Positions 10,574 through 20,817 of a stretch of 64,000 nt of DNA are shown here, in pieces. Each line of letters opens with the position of its first letter. Positions within the stretch are counted from its first letter, which is position 1. The translations under genes and the position numbers were made by a program. The notes under the pieces were generated by a model. The model saw only the letters and a list, made by a program, of their open reading frames with translations. It was not told the DNA's origin and ran no database searches. Source of the stretch: Tridacna crocea (lineage: Eukaryota; Mollusca; Bivalvia; Cardiida; Cardiidae); NCBI GenBank assembly GCA_943736015.1, contig OX031071.1, positions 40,178,619 to 40,242,618 of the forward strand, written 5' to 3'.

Positions 10574-11140
10574 CGAATGATTGATTTGTTTGATTGATTG
10601 ATTGATTGAAGGGTTGGTTGGTTGGTTGATTAATTAATCGATTGATTGATTGATTGCATGATGTTAAACACTGTTTTGCAACATTATTTCAGTTAACCCT
10701 TTACCAAAAAATCCCTGTTTTTTACGACCCAGAGATAAAAGCCTTTTGAAAACATTGTGGGAAAAAGAGAAAATGCTGGTAACCAGCATTTTCTCCTTTT
10801 CCCACAATGCTTTCTACCCTGCTAGAAACAAATTTCAATTTTTGAGTAACGTTTAATTTGTCATTTGCAAGTGCTTTCAATTTGGACCAGTCTAAATTTT
10901 GTCGTTTGGTAAAGAGTTAAAACGCGGCGGCCAGTGCACCTTTACACCCAGTTTCTTTTACTGGTACTCCACACAATATTCTTTCCAAGCCACTGGCTGC
11001 TTTTCCACATAATCATTGTCGAAACAATGGTGAGAGAGAAATGGATCCCGTCGAAATGACTATCATCAATCCTCGAAAAGAAATTGGCCGAGCCATGGAT
11101 CAAACCTTCAAACTCCTGTCTTCCGACATCATTATCGTCC
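10542..11140 (-). mobile_element. S2-type SINE split by PB-A
   Basis: A (GATT)n tail (10542-10655) is followed by CATGATGTTAAACACTG and CAACATTATTTCAG. The PB-A copy at 10693-10920 comes next. The SINE body then resumes with GGCCAGTGCACC, AGCCACTGGCTGCTTTTCC and GATGGATCAAACC. It reads on the minus strand and is colinear with 11525-12060. Confidence 0.6.
10693..10920 (-). mobile_element. PB-A MITE nested in a SINE
   Basis: Complete, TTAACCCTTTACC...GGTAAAGAGTTAA. The homologous SINE at 11770-11800 reads TTATTTCAGATATATCGCAGC at this point, which gives an approximate empty site. Confidence 0.85.
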
Positions 11141-11524
11141 CAGCTCCTTTTTTCTTTTCTTTATTTTTTGGCAAAAGATAATATGAACGTGACCCAATGA
11201 CCTTATAATGATTTCAAATGCCTTTTCTCTCGGTGTCCCCCAAAATGACATTCTTTGACTCAGTCTTTAGAAAATCCTGGTTCGATCACCCCTGGCAACA
11301 TTCGTCACGCGACCGTTTCCATGCCGAAGGCATTGCAGACCCACAGCATAATACCAGTAAGACCTTGATATAAAATGAATAAGCTGAGCCTTGTTTTGAC
11401 GGTTGGAAGCGAAAGAAAATGTTTACAGAACGGGGAATTGGAATTGAAGTGCTATAAAGCAAACAAAGTGTAAAAACGACAGAGATAATGGACCTCGGGG
11501 CCAGTGCATAGAGTATGTAATTGA
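11141..11524. other. Non-coding, no recognised feature
   Basis: Possibly the diverged upstream part of the SINE or its flank. There is no exon-like frame. Confidence 0.3.
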
Positions 11525-12060
11525 TTGTATGGTGTTTAACTCTTTCACAAACGACAAATTTTAGACTCTTCCAAGCTCAAAGAGTTTGCAGATGACAAAT
11601 TCAAATTTGATAAAAATGGCAGAAAGTCCTCCAAATGGATAGAAAACACCGTGGGAAAAGGAGAAATTGCTCATTACAAGCAATTTCTCCTTTTCCCACA
11701 GTGTTTTCAAAAGACTTGTTCTGCAGACACGTAAAAACAAGGGCTTGTTTAGGAAAGAGTTAACGCCGTTTTCAACATTATTTCAGATATATCGCAGCGA
11801 CCAGTGCACTTATCTACGCTTACATAATATTCTTTCAAAGCCACTGGCTGCTTTCCCACATAACCATCATCGGAACAATGATCAGCGGTGAGAGAGGAAT
11901 GAATCTTGTCGCAATGACTTTCATCAATCCTTGGAAAGAAATGTGCCAAACTGGAGATCAAACCCACGACCCCTTGTTCCCAAGTCCTGAGCTCCCGGGG
12001 CTCGTCTTGTGTGTATGAAAGGCAAAGACAGAAAATCCATTGCAATTGCATTCAAGTCCA
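11525..12060 (-). mobile_element. S2-type SINE split by PB-A
   Basis: On the minus strand a tRNA-like head includes GTGGGTTTGATCTCC (B-box-like), followed by GAAAGCAGCCAGTGGCTTTG and GAAATAATGTTGAAAACGGC. The 3' motif GGCG-TTAA-ACACCATACAATC is split by the PB-A copy at 11536-11763. Confidence 0.6.
11536..11763 (+). mobile_element. PB-A MITE nested at the SINE TTAA
   Basis: TTAACTCTTTCACAAACG...GGAAAGAGTTAA. The hairpin loop variant is GAAATTGCTCATTACAAGCA, intermediate between PB-A arms and a PB-B-like loop. Confidence 0.85.
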
Positions 12061-12416
12061 TGTCTATTTCACATTAAATGTGTGAATTCAAAAGTTTTTT
12101 TATCGTTTTAAATTTTGTGTAAATAGGGCCGCAGTAACCGTGAAATAAACTTGATGCTGCACCCCTAACTACGTCACTTCCGGGAGATGTATGTGAAGCA
12201 CAAGTCATTGAGAACCAGTCGACTATCGTGATGTATGATTATAAGCCGGAAATTAATGTTCCCGTCTGATGATCTTCAATAACAAATGTAACGCCGGTGT
12301 ATCGGAGCTTATTCCCTGAAATTTGCAAGTTTCGCCTGCCTAGTTCGTAATTATGTTTGTTCGAAGTTTCCACCTTCCGTCTTCCTGGTTCCGTTCACTA
12401 CCATTTTAAGTATTCT
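12061..12416. other. Non-coding, no recognised feature
   Basis: Unique sequence with no supported exon or repeat. Confidence 0.3.
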
Positions 12417-12644
12417 TTAACTCTTTACCACACGATGATGATTTTTGATGACCCTGAGGTAGAAGCATTTTGAAAACATTATGGGAAAAGGAGAAAATGC
12501 TGGTAACCAGCATTTTCTCCTTTGCCACAATGTTTTCTAACCATCCCATAGCAATTTTTAACTTTTCAGTCACATTTATTTTGTCTTCTGCAAGTGCTTT
12601 CAATTTGGAATTGTCTTAAATTTTGTCGTTTGGTAAAGAGTTAA
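12417..12644 (-). mobile_element. PB-A MITE, complete
   Basis: TTAACTCTTTACC...GGTAAAGAGTTAA, with the hairpin AAACATTATGGGAAAAGGAG / CTCCTTTGCCACAATGTTTT. A further stub (AAAGCATTGGCAGACGACAA) follows at 12685-12710. Confidence 0.85.
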
Positions 12645-12769
12645 CTCTATAAAACACGACATGGCAAAATTTAAAAATTGAAAATGAAAGCATTGGCAGA
12701 CGACAAAAGAAAAAAAAATCAATTGGAATTGATAAACCACGTAAGATAATAATTTTACGAACAGTTTGT

Positions 12770-12975
12770 CAGCTCAACTAAAATATACTTAGAAAGATTT
12801 CGACAGAAAATTGAAACTCAAGTTATCTTTTGTAAGAGGAGCCTTACAATTTTCATAACGGTGAACCGCCGTATTTCCGGTCATATATTGATCTGGTGCA
12901 TCAGTCCACTGAATACAGCCGAGGAATTTGATGCCTCCCATCACCCGAGGTATCCCGAATGATACTGTCCATATA
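12770..12975 (-). repeat. Diverged duplicate segment, partner of 36750-36955
   Basis: CCCATCACCCGAGGTATCCC, GATCTGGTGCAT and TTATCTTTTGTAA align in order with 36750-36955. On the minus strand one frame gives SFGIPRVMGGIKF here and PFGIPRVMGAIIS in the partner. It may be an old gene fragment or an unclassified repeat; I do not recognise the protein. Confidence 0.45.
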
Positions 12976-13044
12976 GGTAACTGGTGCGCGGGAGCCACTG
13001 TTTCCACCTTCAATTGAAAAGATAGAAAATAAAATCGGTATTTT

Positions 13045-13985
13045 TCACTGATCGTAACTATGAAATATCAAAGCATATTTCATAATCATTTCTCGATAAA
13101 TTACTGAATACATGAAATAAATAGAAGATATTTGCTTACGGCACTCGTTATTTTCGCATACCTTTCCCTTTTTCGGCAAATATTTTCCCATTTTAACCTC
13201 AAGCTGATGAAATAACTCTATTTATTTCATCGAGTAAACATCATCAGTGATATTTTCACGAGTGCTTTTAGTCCTTTCTGGGAGGCGCTTTATCAAAATC
13301 CAGTTCAGTTCTTTTCCGTTATTCCCGGTGGCGTACCCCTCCCGCATAGCAACGCATTACAATATAACGTCAAGCGCGAGAAATGTAAGGTATATGACGT
13401 CATATTTCCTATCTGGTTGTGAGGTACGCGCTATTTACCTAGGCAACAAGAACGTGAAAATCGATATTTTCACTGGTGTTACCAGTGTAAGATCAAAAAA
13501 TATTTTCACTGCTATTTCTCGATATCCTACCGGAAAGCATGAAATAAATATAGGATATTTGCTTACGGAACTCATTATTTTCGCAATCCCTTTTTCGGCA
13601 AATATTTTCCCATTTTAACCACAGGCTGATGAAATAACTCTATTTATTTCATCGAGTGAACATCATCGGTGATATTTTCACGAGTGCTTTTAACCTTTTC
13701 TGGGAGGAGCTTTATCAAAATCCAGTTCAGTTCTTTTCAGTTATACACCGTGGCTTACCCCCTCCGCATAGCATCACAATATTACGTCAAGCGCGAGAAA
13801 TGTAAGGTAAATGACGTCGTATTTCAATCTCGGTTGTGAATCACGCGCATTTTACCTAGGTAATTAGAATATAAAAAACGGTATTTTCACTGGTCGTACC
13901 CATGGAATATCGAAAAATATTTTTCACCGCTATTTCTCGGTAACCTACCGGAAAGCATGAAATAAAGACCTATCTTTTAGTACAG
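13045..13985 (+). repeat. Tandem duplication of a ~422-bp unit
   Basis: TTTTTCGGCAAATATTTTCC, TTTATTTCATCGAGT, GATATTTTCACGAGTGCTTT and CGTCAAGCGCGAGAAATGTA occur twice, 422 bp apart. Further single copies are at 15880-16080 and 39590-40470. The type is unknown; no coding is seen. Confidence 0.75.
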
Positions 13986-13999
13986 GAGAGAAATTCGGG

Positions 14000-14282
14000 T
14001 CAAAACACAACAACAGGAAGTGAGGCACTAATATGCTCTGACAGCTTAATTACATACAAAAACGTGTCAACAAATGTGCTTTCAGTTGATTAAAAGTTCA
14101 TTTGAATCGGTTGTTCTAAGAGTCTGAGATTTTAGGTCCGTGAACTTTGGTCTTGGCTCCCCATTAAAAAGAAAATTAAGTAATAAGTCTAAACATATAA
14201 AAGACAAGAAATATCTTTGAAAATGATAGAAAGCGTAAGAGATACTACAAAGCGTTAGAGTCGGTCTTTGATCAGGAAGAAA
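14000..14282. other. Non-coding, no recognised feature
   Basis: Unique AT-rich sequence leading into the 53-bp array. Confidence 0.3.
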
Positions 14283-14655
14283 ACGTTGTGGAAAAAGGAG
14301 AAAAATGCCGAAATTGGTCTCTGATAGAAAAGAAAACGTTGTGGAAAAAGGAGAAAAATGCCGAAATTGGTCTCTGATAGAAAAGAAAACGTTGTGGAAA
14401 AAGGAGAAATTAAAGTTGGTTTAAATGATGGAATACGTTGAGGAAAAAGGAGAAAAAAAGTCGAAATTTGTCTTGGATAGCGAATAAAACGTTATGGAAA
14501 AAGGTGAAAAGGAGTGAAATTGGTATCTGGTAGGAATGTAAACGTTGTGGAAAAAGGAATAATTAAAGTTTTTTAAATGATGAAATAGGTCTTTGATAGA
14601 AAAAAAAAAAACGTTGTCGAAAAAGGAGAAATTATACTTGGTTTAAATGACAGAA
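14283..14655. repeat. 53-bp tandem array derived from a PB-A arm
   Basis: ACGTTGTGGAAAAAGGAGAA starts at 14283, 14336 and 14389, exactly 53 bp apart. Degenerate units follow to about 14650. The core GTTGTGGAAAAAGGAGAAAA is one arm of the PB-A hairpin. Confidence 0.8.
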
Positions 14656-14664
14656 TTGGTCGTT

Positions 14665-14805
14665 GCTAAGAAGAAAAAAAAAAAAAACAATGTGGGAAAA
14701 GGAGAAAATGCTTCTCTGGAAATTTCTCCTTTTTCCCACAATATTTTTCAAAAGCCCTGTTTTCCAAAAGTCTTTGAGACTTGGAATTATGTGGTAAATT
14801 ATTAA
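14665..14805 (+). mobile_element. PB-A MITE, hairpin and right part
   Basis: AACAATGTGGGAAAAGGAG / CTCCTTTTTCCCACAATATT with an altered loop (AAATGCTTCTCTGGAAATTT). The right end is degenerate (GTGGTAAATTATTAA). Confidence 0.65.
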
Positions 14806-15056
14806 TCCGTACACTTGTGTACTTCAATTTTCCGAACAAAGCACTTAAAAGAAGCCAGAGCTAAATGCATGAAAACAACAAGTTTGACAATATACGATAT
14901 GCAGTATAATGGCTTCGTCACTATAACCAGTACAAAACCAGACATGAACTGTTCTTTGTCAATTTATTTTCTATTGAATGACTGAAAGTAAAGCTGTCTG
15001 TAATTTTGCCGATGATGTATTGTTTTCGCTACGTGTAAGTACTTCCTATTCAGTTC

Positions 15057-15318
15057 CGGTGTAATGCAGCGAAATGACCCCCCCCCCTCCTACAAAATGA
15101 CCCATGGGTCATTTCACTACGTAGAGGAATGGCCCCAGAACCGGGTCATTATTCTACGTAGAGAAATGACCCTCTTAGGGTCATTTCTCTACGTAGAATC
15201 ATGACCCGGGTCATTCCTCTATGTAGTGAAATGACTTCTCGGGTCATTTCTCTACGTAGAAAAATGACCCGGATCATTTTGTAGGGGGGAATGGGGTCAT
15301 TTCCCTGCCTTACACCGC
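15057..15318. mobile_element. TIR element built of GGGTCATT palindromes (copy 1)
   Basis: Ends are CCGGTGTAATGCAGCGAAAT and ATTTCCCTGCCTTACACCGC. The interior is a series of palindromes of the form GGGTCATTTCTCTACGTAGA. A second copy is at 51343-51940. Confidence 0.7.
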
Positions 15319-15527
15319 CTCTTTTTTTTTCATTTATTCTCATTAAATTATTCTAAAGCCCCAATAGCAACAACAAGTGAATAATTGTGTCGGTGGTTGT
15401 GATATAGAGCGAATAGTCTTGCTTTACGGCCTTGCATTTGTGTCATTCTAATATACAAGGTAACTGCGTTACTTGCAGTTTCATTATTTACATGTAGATT
15501 CATATTTATGAAAATGCTTTATTTAAG

Positions 15528-15705
15528 GTCTACAGCCCCCTCACTCTCATATAAAAAGACGGAATCTGCCGAAATTACCCGAATAACTTTGACGAAAACG
15601 CCCGCCAATGTTATACGGCATTTACCGATGAGTTGGTGGGTCTACGACCGTTAATTCTCATATTAGAATAAGGAATCTGCCGACATTAGTCGAATAACAT
15701 TGACT
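15528..15705 (+). repeat. Two degenerate units of the 107-bp repeat
   Basis: CACTCTCATATAAAAAGACG and TTCTCATATTAGAATAAGG each precede GGAATCTGCCGA, followed by TTTACCGATGAGT. They match the array at 17700-18460 and lie about 111 bp apart. Confidence 0.6.
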
Positions 15706-15730
15706 GATTATTATTTAATTGTATAACTTG

Positions 15731-15830
15731 AATGACGTAACTCTATACAGAATGACGTCACTCTAAAGAGAATGACGTCACTCTATGTAGAATGACGTCA
15801 TTCTATACAGAATAACGTAGGTTTTACCAC
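15731..15830. repeat. 20-bp tandem repeat of CRE-like sites
   Basis: Five units of AATGACGTCACTCTATACAG (variants) are spaced exactly 20 bp apart. The inner units contain TGACGTCA, the cAMP-response-element consensus. A degenerate relative is at 61475-61510. Regulatory function is not shown. Confidence 0.8.
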
Positions 15831-15879
15831 GATTTGGTTGCACTGTGTTTATAGAGCCTAATTTACATGTCATATTAGA

Positions 15880-16085
15880 AATAGAGGATACATCAAGCGA
15901 AAAAAAATATAAGGTAAATGACGTCATATTTCCATCTGTTTGTGAAGTCATGCACATTTTACCTAGGTAACTAAAACATGAAAATCATTATTTTCAATGG
16001 TCGTACCCGTGGAATATCATAACATATTTTCACCGATATTTCTCGATATCCTACCAGAAAGCATGAAATTATACTATTTCTATTT
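15880..16085 (+). repeat. Partial copy of the 422-bp unit
   Basis: ATCAAGCGAAAAAAAATATAAG, TGACGTCATATTTCCATCTG and TCTCGATATCCTACC match 13370-13540. Confidence 0.65.
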
Positions 16086-16239
16086 CAGGGGTATTTGATA
16101 CGGTCGTTAGAAATTTACTCATCACACAACGAAACCGCCAAACCATCTGCCATAGAAAATATGCAACAAGGAGACTGTTGTAAAGATGTCGTCAAGGACG
16201 TCAGAGAGTGAGCGTCGACAAACCTTTAAAGTCACGTGT

Positions 16240-16900
16240 TTGGAATATGGTGATTAGACCAGCCTGTGTATTTCAGTAGGTAGAACACAGGACACTTGAA
16301 CGTGGTGCTTCGTAGTCTCGTAAAGTTACTAATAGTCTCGTAAAGTTACTAATAGTCTCGTAAAGTTACTAATAGTCTCGTGAAGTTACTAATAGTCTCG
16401 TGAAGTTACTAATAGTCTTTCGGATGAGACGTTAAACCGAAGTCCCATGTTACGGTGCTATACACCGAGGGCGTTAAAGAACCAGGCGTAACTTAACCCT
16501 TTCCCAAACCACAAACTTTTGGACTAGACCAAATTGAAAGTATTTACAGACAACAATTCAACTCTTGCTGCATTTCTGTCTATGATGGAGTAGAAAACAT
16601 TGTGGGAAAAGGAGAAAATGCTGGTTACCAGCATTTTCTCCTTTTCCTACAATGTTTTCAAAAGGCTACTATTCTAGACCCGTAAAAACCAGGGATTGTT
16701 TGGGAAAGGGTTAAAATGGGTTTCGTCCTGTATCGGCACTATCCTCCGTAACAATACCAATAACCTTAAAACCTTCAAAGGGGCTGGGGAAGGGGCCCTT
16801 CAAAGGGAGGGAGAGGGGCCTTGCAATTATGGGCTACCGCTGGCGACGATCAATAAACGCAAATTTAATCACTATGGAAAAAAGGTTTCCATAACTTAAT
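16240..16900 (+). mobile_element. SINE-like mosaic with internal 20-bp tandem, split by PB-A
   Basis: AGCCTGTGTATTTCAGTAGG precedes five 20-bp units of AGTCTCGTAAAGTTACTAAT (16314-16415). Then comes TTTCGGATGAGACGTTAAAC with GCGTTAAAGAACC, which resembles a core found in many invertebrate SINEs (from memory, unverified). PB-A sits at 16493-16714. The body resumes through GGGCTACCGCTGGCGACGAT. Confidence 0.5.
16493..16714 (+). mobile_element. PB-A MITE, complete, nested
   Basis: TTAACCCTTTCCC...GGGAAAGGGTTAA with the hairpin AACATTGTGGGAAAAGGAG / CTCCTTTTCCTACAATGTT. The CCCTTTCCC end variant is shared with 58773-59001. Confidence 0.85.
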
Positions 16901-16935
16901 TTGGCAAAAAATTCACCAATATTTTATCAATCCCA

Positions 16936-17154
16936 AATTTAGTTTAAATATATTTATTTTCCACTGATTGAGAAACAAGTTCTTACAACTCAAACTAATC
17001 TCTTTCGATTCTGCTTCCTGGAAACTACACCAATACTCGTACTGAATGTGTGGGCCAATGAAAAATCCCAAAGTTGACACCTGCTCCCGGGTATCGAACT
17101 CAGGACCTTTAGGTTATGAGGCCGACGCTCTACCTCACGACCACGGACACCATT
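16936..17154 (-). mobile_element. S1 tRNA-derived SINE (copy 1)
   Basis: The minus strand begins GGTGTCCGTGGTCGTGAGGT, with A box TGAGGTAGAGCG and B box GAGTTCGATACCC. It continues through TGTCAACTTTGGGATTTTTC to an AAATAAATATATTTAAACTA tail. A second copy with clear target-site duplications is at 56481-56687. Confidence 0.75.
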
Positions 17155-17352
17155 ATCCCAAGTTTAAACGACCCGGATGAAGAGACCTTTTGAAAACATT
17201 GTGGGAAAAGGAGAACATGATGGTAACCACCATTTTCTCCTTTTCCTACAATGTTTTCTTCTATTTTCAGAATTCAAATCTTCATTTGTGCCACATTCAT
17301 TTTCATTTAAGACTAGTGTGAAATTCAATTTTGTCGTTTGGATAATAGTTAA
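17155..17352 (-). mobile_element. PB-A MITE, left end degenerate
   Basis: AAACGACCCGGATGAAGAG is followed by the hairpin AACATTGTGGGAAAAGGAG / CTCCTTTTCCTACAATGTT with an altered loop (ATGATGGTAACCACCAT). It ends at a TTAA shared with the next copy. Confidence 0.7.
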
Positions 17353-17577
17353 CCCATTACCACACAATCCCTACTTTTGAAGCCCCTGAGAAAGAAGCCT
17401 TTAGAAAACATTGTGGGAAAAGGAGAAAATGCTGGCAACCAGCATTTTCTCCTTTTCCCACAATGTTTTTTAACCTTCACAAAACAAATTTCAAATTTAC
17501 AGTCACTTTTATTTTGTCATCTGCAAATGCTTTCAGTTTGGACCAGTCTAAAATATTGTCGTTTGGTAATGGGTTAA
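17349..17577 (-). mobile_element. PB-A MITE, complete
   Basis: TTAACCCATTACC...GGTAATGGGTTAA with a near-perfect 65-bp hairpin. Its left TTAA is also the right TTAA of the preceding copy. Confidence 0.85.
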
Positions 17578-17699
17578 TTGTGTTTGAAGTTGTTTAAAAT
17601 TTATCCGAGTAAAGTGGAGAATAGATTTTTGAAGATCGAGATAGGTGAACTGAAGAATTCGTGTTTCAAATAAAAATATTTGAAAACAAAATAAGACGC

Positions 17700-18465
17700 C
17701 CGAATCTTTAGGTCAACGGCCACTAAGTCTCATATATCAAGCCGGAATCTACCGAGATTGGCCGAGTTGCCTTTACGAAAACGTTGATGTTACACGATCT
17801 TTACCGATGAGTTTGTGCGTCAAAGGTCCCTAACTCACATATTCGAAGACGGAGGCTACCGAGATTGACCGAGTAGCCTTTACGAAAACGTCGATGTTGC
17901 ACGATCTTTACCGATGAGTTCGTGCGTCTATCACCCTTTACTCTCATATCAAAAGACGGAAGCTGCCGAGATTAGCCGAATAGCCTTTACAAAAACGTCG
18001 ATGTTACACGATCTTTACCGATGAGTGTGTGCGTCTTTCACCCTTTACTCTCATATCAAAAGACGGAAGCTGCCGAGATTAGCCGAATGGCCTTTACGAA
18101 AACGTCGATGTTACACGATCTTTACCGATGAGTTTGTGAGTCTATCACCCTGTACTCTCATATCAAAAGACGGAAGCTGCCGAGATTATCCGAATGGCCT
18201 TTACGAAAACGTCGATGTTACACGATATTTACCGACGAGTTAGTGAGTCTATCGCCCTTTACTCTCATTTTAAAAGGCGGAAGCTGCCGAGATTATCCGA
18301 ATGGCCTTTACGAAAATGTCGATGTTACACGATATTTACCGATGAGTGTGTGAGTCTATCACCCTTTACTCTCCTGTCAAAAGACGGAAGCTGCCGAGAT
18401 TAGCCGAACGGCCTTTACGAAAACGTCGATGTTACACGATATTTATCGATGAGTTAGGGGTTATA
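17700..18465 (+). repeat. 107-bp minisatellite, seven units
   Basis: The AGACGG position (AGCCGG in unit 1, AGGCGG in unit 6) occurs at 17740, 17847, 17954, 18061, 18168, 18275 and 18382, each exactly 107 bp apart. The unit includes AAGCTGCCGAGATTAGCCGA and GTCGATGTTACACGAT. 107 is not a multiple of three, so each unit shifts the frame. The short overlapping ORFs here are repeat artefacts. Confidence 0.95.
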
Positions 18466-18529
18466 ATCCTTATGTGCGTGATGGGTAACTTTAGAAATAC
18501 GGTTTGCCTTCAAAGAGGGTTGATGTGAC

Positions 18530-18960
18530 TGCAATAGGATTATAGAATGCCATCGGGGTTGGGGGGGGGGGAAGATAATGAACTGAAATAGGCTTTGGTA
18601 ATGCGCATGTACACGGTGTAACGTGTTTATCTATTTTTAGATAGTGTATACAAAGATTTGCAGTAATCGATCGTATTTTTTTTCTAAACAATTTTTGCCT
18701 GTAAAAATTATCATAGTTTAGTAAAATCTGGAGCTAAAACAGGCCTGATTTCTCCTCAAACGAATTGGTAATAGCTATTTTCTCCATTGCTACTTTATTA
18801 GGGCGTATTACTACAATCCCCCGCCAATAATGGGGGGAGTGATGCGTCATATAAGACAGATCGAATCTTCGAAGAATATGACATGCGCAGACAAAGCACG
18901 TCTATTCAGATTTAATATCATAAAGTAGATTGAAAATCTGCATTTCTGCGGATTATTCCC
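18530..18960 (-). repeat. X-family dispersed repeat (copy 3, reversed)
   Basis: AATCTGGAGCTAAAACAGGC, GAAGAATATGACATGCGCAG and ATAGAATGCCATCGGGG are complements of 5990-6435. Confidence 0.65.
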
Positions 18961-19111
18961 AGTACACGAAAGCTACATACAAAGAAAATTGAATGGAGGA
19001 AAAAGCCGATTTAACGAATAGAATAAACCAAAAATATGCGGCAGGTTACAATCATACAAAGAATTGACTTAACCCCTTTGGCTGCTAAGCGCGCGACTTG
19101 CGGACCTTTTG

Positions 19112-19174
19112 CGGACAGAGTAGATCAAGATCAGACTGCACAGAACGTGTCTGATCTTTGATCTACACTTTCCG
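19112..19174. repeat. P-family hairpin (copy 2)
   Basis: Arms are CGGACAGAGTAGATCAAGAT and ATCTTTGATCTACACTTTCCG, with part of the loop deleted. Confidence 0.7.
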
Positions 19175-19421
19175 ATAATGATATATTATTCCCCAAAACA
19201 TAACTTTGAAGAAGTAGTATTTAGGTTATTAATATCGAATTGAAAATTTACTTTTAGTTATTCAGCAGAACACTCGTAAGAGTTAAGAATTCCATTAGGC
19301 GTGGACTATCCTACCTTTTAATCTAATGAAAAATAATACAGTGGAACCAAAGAAAGCGATAAAACAAACAATGGAAACAAAAATATATCTTTCTAAAAGA
19401 TGGACGACTCAAAATTTCCCG

Positions 19422-19605
19422 TTAACCCATTACCACACAATCCCTACTTTTGACGCCCCTGAGAAACCAGCATTTTCTCCTTTTCCCACAATGTTTTCTA
19501 CCCTTCACAAAACAAATTTCAAATTTTCAGTCACTTTTATTTTGTTGTCTGCAAATGCTTTCAATTTGGGCAAGCCTAAAATATTGTTGTTTGGTAAAGA
19601 GTTAA
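19422..19605 (-). mobile_element. PB-A MITE lacking one hairpin arm
   Basis: TTAACCCATTACC...GGTAAAGAGTTAA, but CCCCTGAGAAACCAGCATTT joins the outer flank directly to the loop centre. The whole left arm of the hairpin is missing. Confidence 0.85.
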
Positions 19606-19611
19606 CAGGCA

Positions 19612-20015
19612 GAGGCCCTCAAAATAAACATTTCTACATTTTCGACCAATCACAAATCTCTTTTTTTTTTATTTGCTATCAGCACCACGAAAGATGGGCC
19701 AAAAGCGAGCACGTTCAACTTCGCCGAAAAAACGGTGTTATCGTTGTAGAAGCCTCGCTTGGAAATCGAATAAAATAAGTCATAGAATCCAGAAATACCT
19801 TTAAAGGAAATTGGCGTAAATTTAACAGCAAATAAACAAGGGTCCTCAAAATAAACATGTACATATTTTTGACCAATCGCGAACTTATATTCATTCATTT
19901 GTTATCAGTATTAAAAAAAAAGTAGGTTCAGCACTTTCAGCTACGTAAAGATAAACAAAACGGTCGTTGCCCTTGTAGAGGCCTCGCTATGATTCCGGAT
20001 AGAGTTCAAGAATCA
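19612..20015 (+). repeat. Diverged ~228-bp tandem duplication
   Basis: CCTCAAAATAAACATTTCTAC (19615) and CCTCAAAATAAACATGTACA (19843) each lead to GACCAATC, TATCAG, a CGTT/CGTTG block and TAGARGCCTCGCT. No coding was recognised. Confidence 0.6.
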
Positions 20016-20660
20016 AAGCGTTGAGAACGCCGAGGTGGTATTTGTCAAGGACACTATTGTGTGAAATAAATAATTTGAAAGAAAAAGAACAACCTACTAA
20101 GCTAATGAATACCTTTCTGGATGAAGGGAGAGTACTCATGATTAAGTTAGGATTATTTGTGTACGCATGGTCCCCATTTGATCACTAGGAGGAGTCAGGA
20201 GTCACGTCCCTTGAAAGTAGGATACATGATGGATAGGAAGAGAAAGCATGTGGAACGAAAAGGCTCAGGATCAAACGATTGTCAGAAAAAAAATTGTATA
20301 AATTCGCAAATAGAAGGCTATGAGCGAGTGAAGCTATTTTCAATAAAAAAAAAAATGGTATTTCCACGATCGAGTTTAAATGTTGTTTTTTTTCTTCGTC
20401 TTTACACAAAATACAATTCATGGTCGTCAAAATTCAATATTGAACTCAAAATGGTATTGTCTTCGACAAATACCACAAAAAAGACGTGACAAAATTTATG
20501 AATAACTTCAGGATAAAATTGACTGAACACGTAGATCTACAAAAAATAATTCTTATTGTGCTAAATAGCTAACACGAAATTTTCAATTTGCTTGTAAAAC
20601 TCCAAATGTTGCTATTTCACAAAAGTTTATATACCAAAAGGGGGGGTGGGGTATCTCCTT
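20016..20660. other. Non-coding, no recognised feature
   Basis: A 110-codon frame (20157-20489) is lysine-rich low-complexity sequence with no motif, so I do not call it a gene. Confidence 0.35.
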
Positions 20661-20662
20661 AT

Positions 20663-20728
20663 CGGACAGTGTAGGATCAAGATCAGACTGCACATTCCGT
20701 GCAGTCTGATCTTGATCTACACTGTCCG
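20663..20728. repeat. P-family hairpin (copy 3)
   Basis: Near-perfect palindrome with arms GATCAAGATCAGACTGCAC / GTGCAGTCTGATCTTGATC and CGGACAGTGT/ACACTGTCCG outside. The right flank GCAAAAGGTCAGTGAG is shared with copy 4. Confidence 0.85.
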
Positions 20729-20817
20729 CAAAAGGTCAGTGAGTCGCGCTTAATAGTCTATGGGTTAATAAGGTACAACGTTATGTTTAGTGTTCTATTT
20801 CATACTTTGTAAGGACC

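Noticed and set aside
17700..18465. CRISPR array
   Set aside because: Regular spacing, but the whole 107-bp unit is repeated with no unique spacers, and the genome is eukaryotic. The same applies to the 37-bp minisatellite at 46560-48235.
18025..18528. Chain of overlapping 60-72-codon ORFs with similar peptides
   Set aside because: Translation of the 107-bp repeat in shifting frames. The period is not a multiple of three, so no unit-by-unit protein repeat can be encoded.
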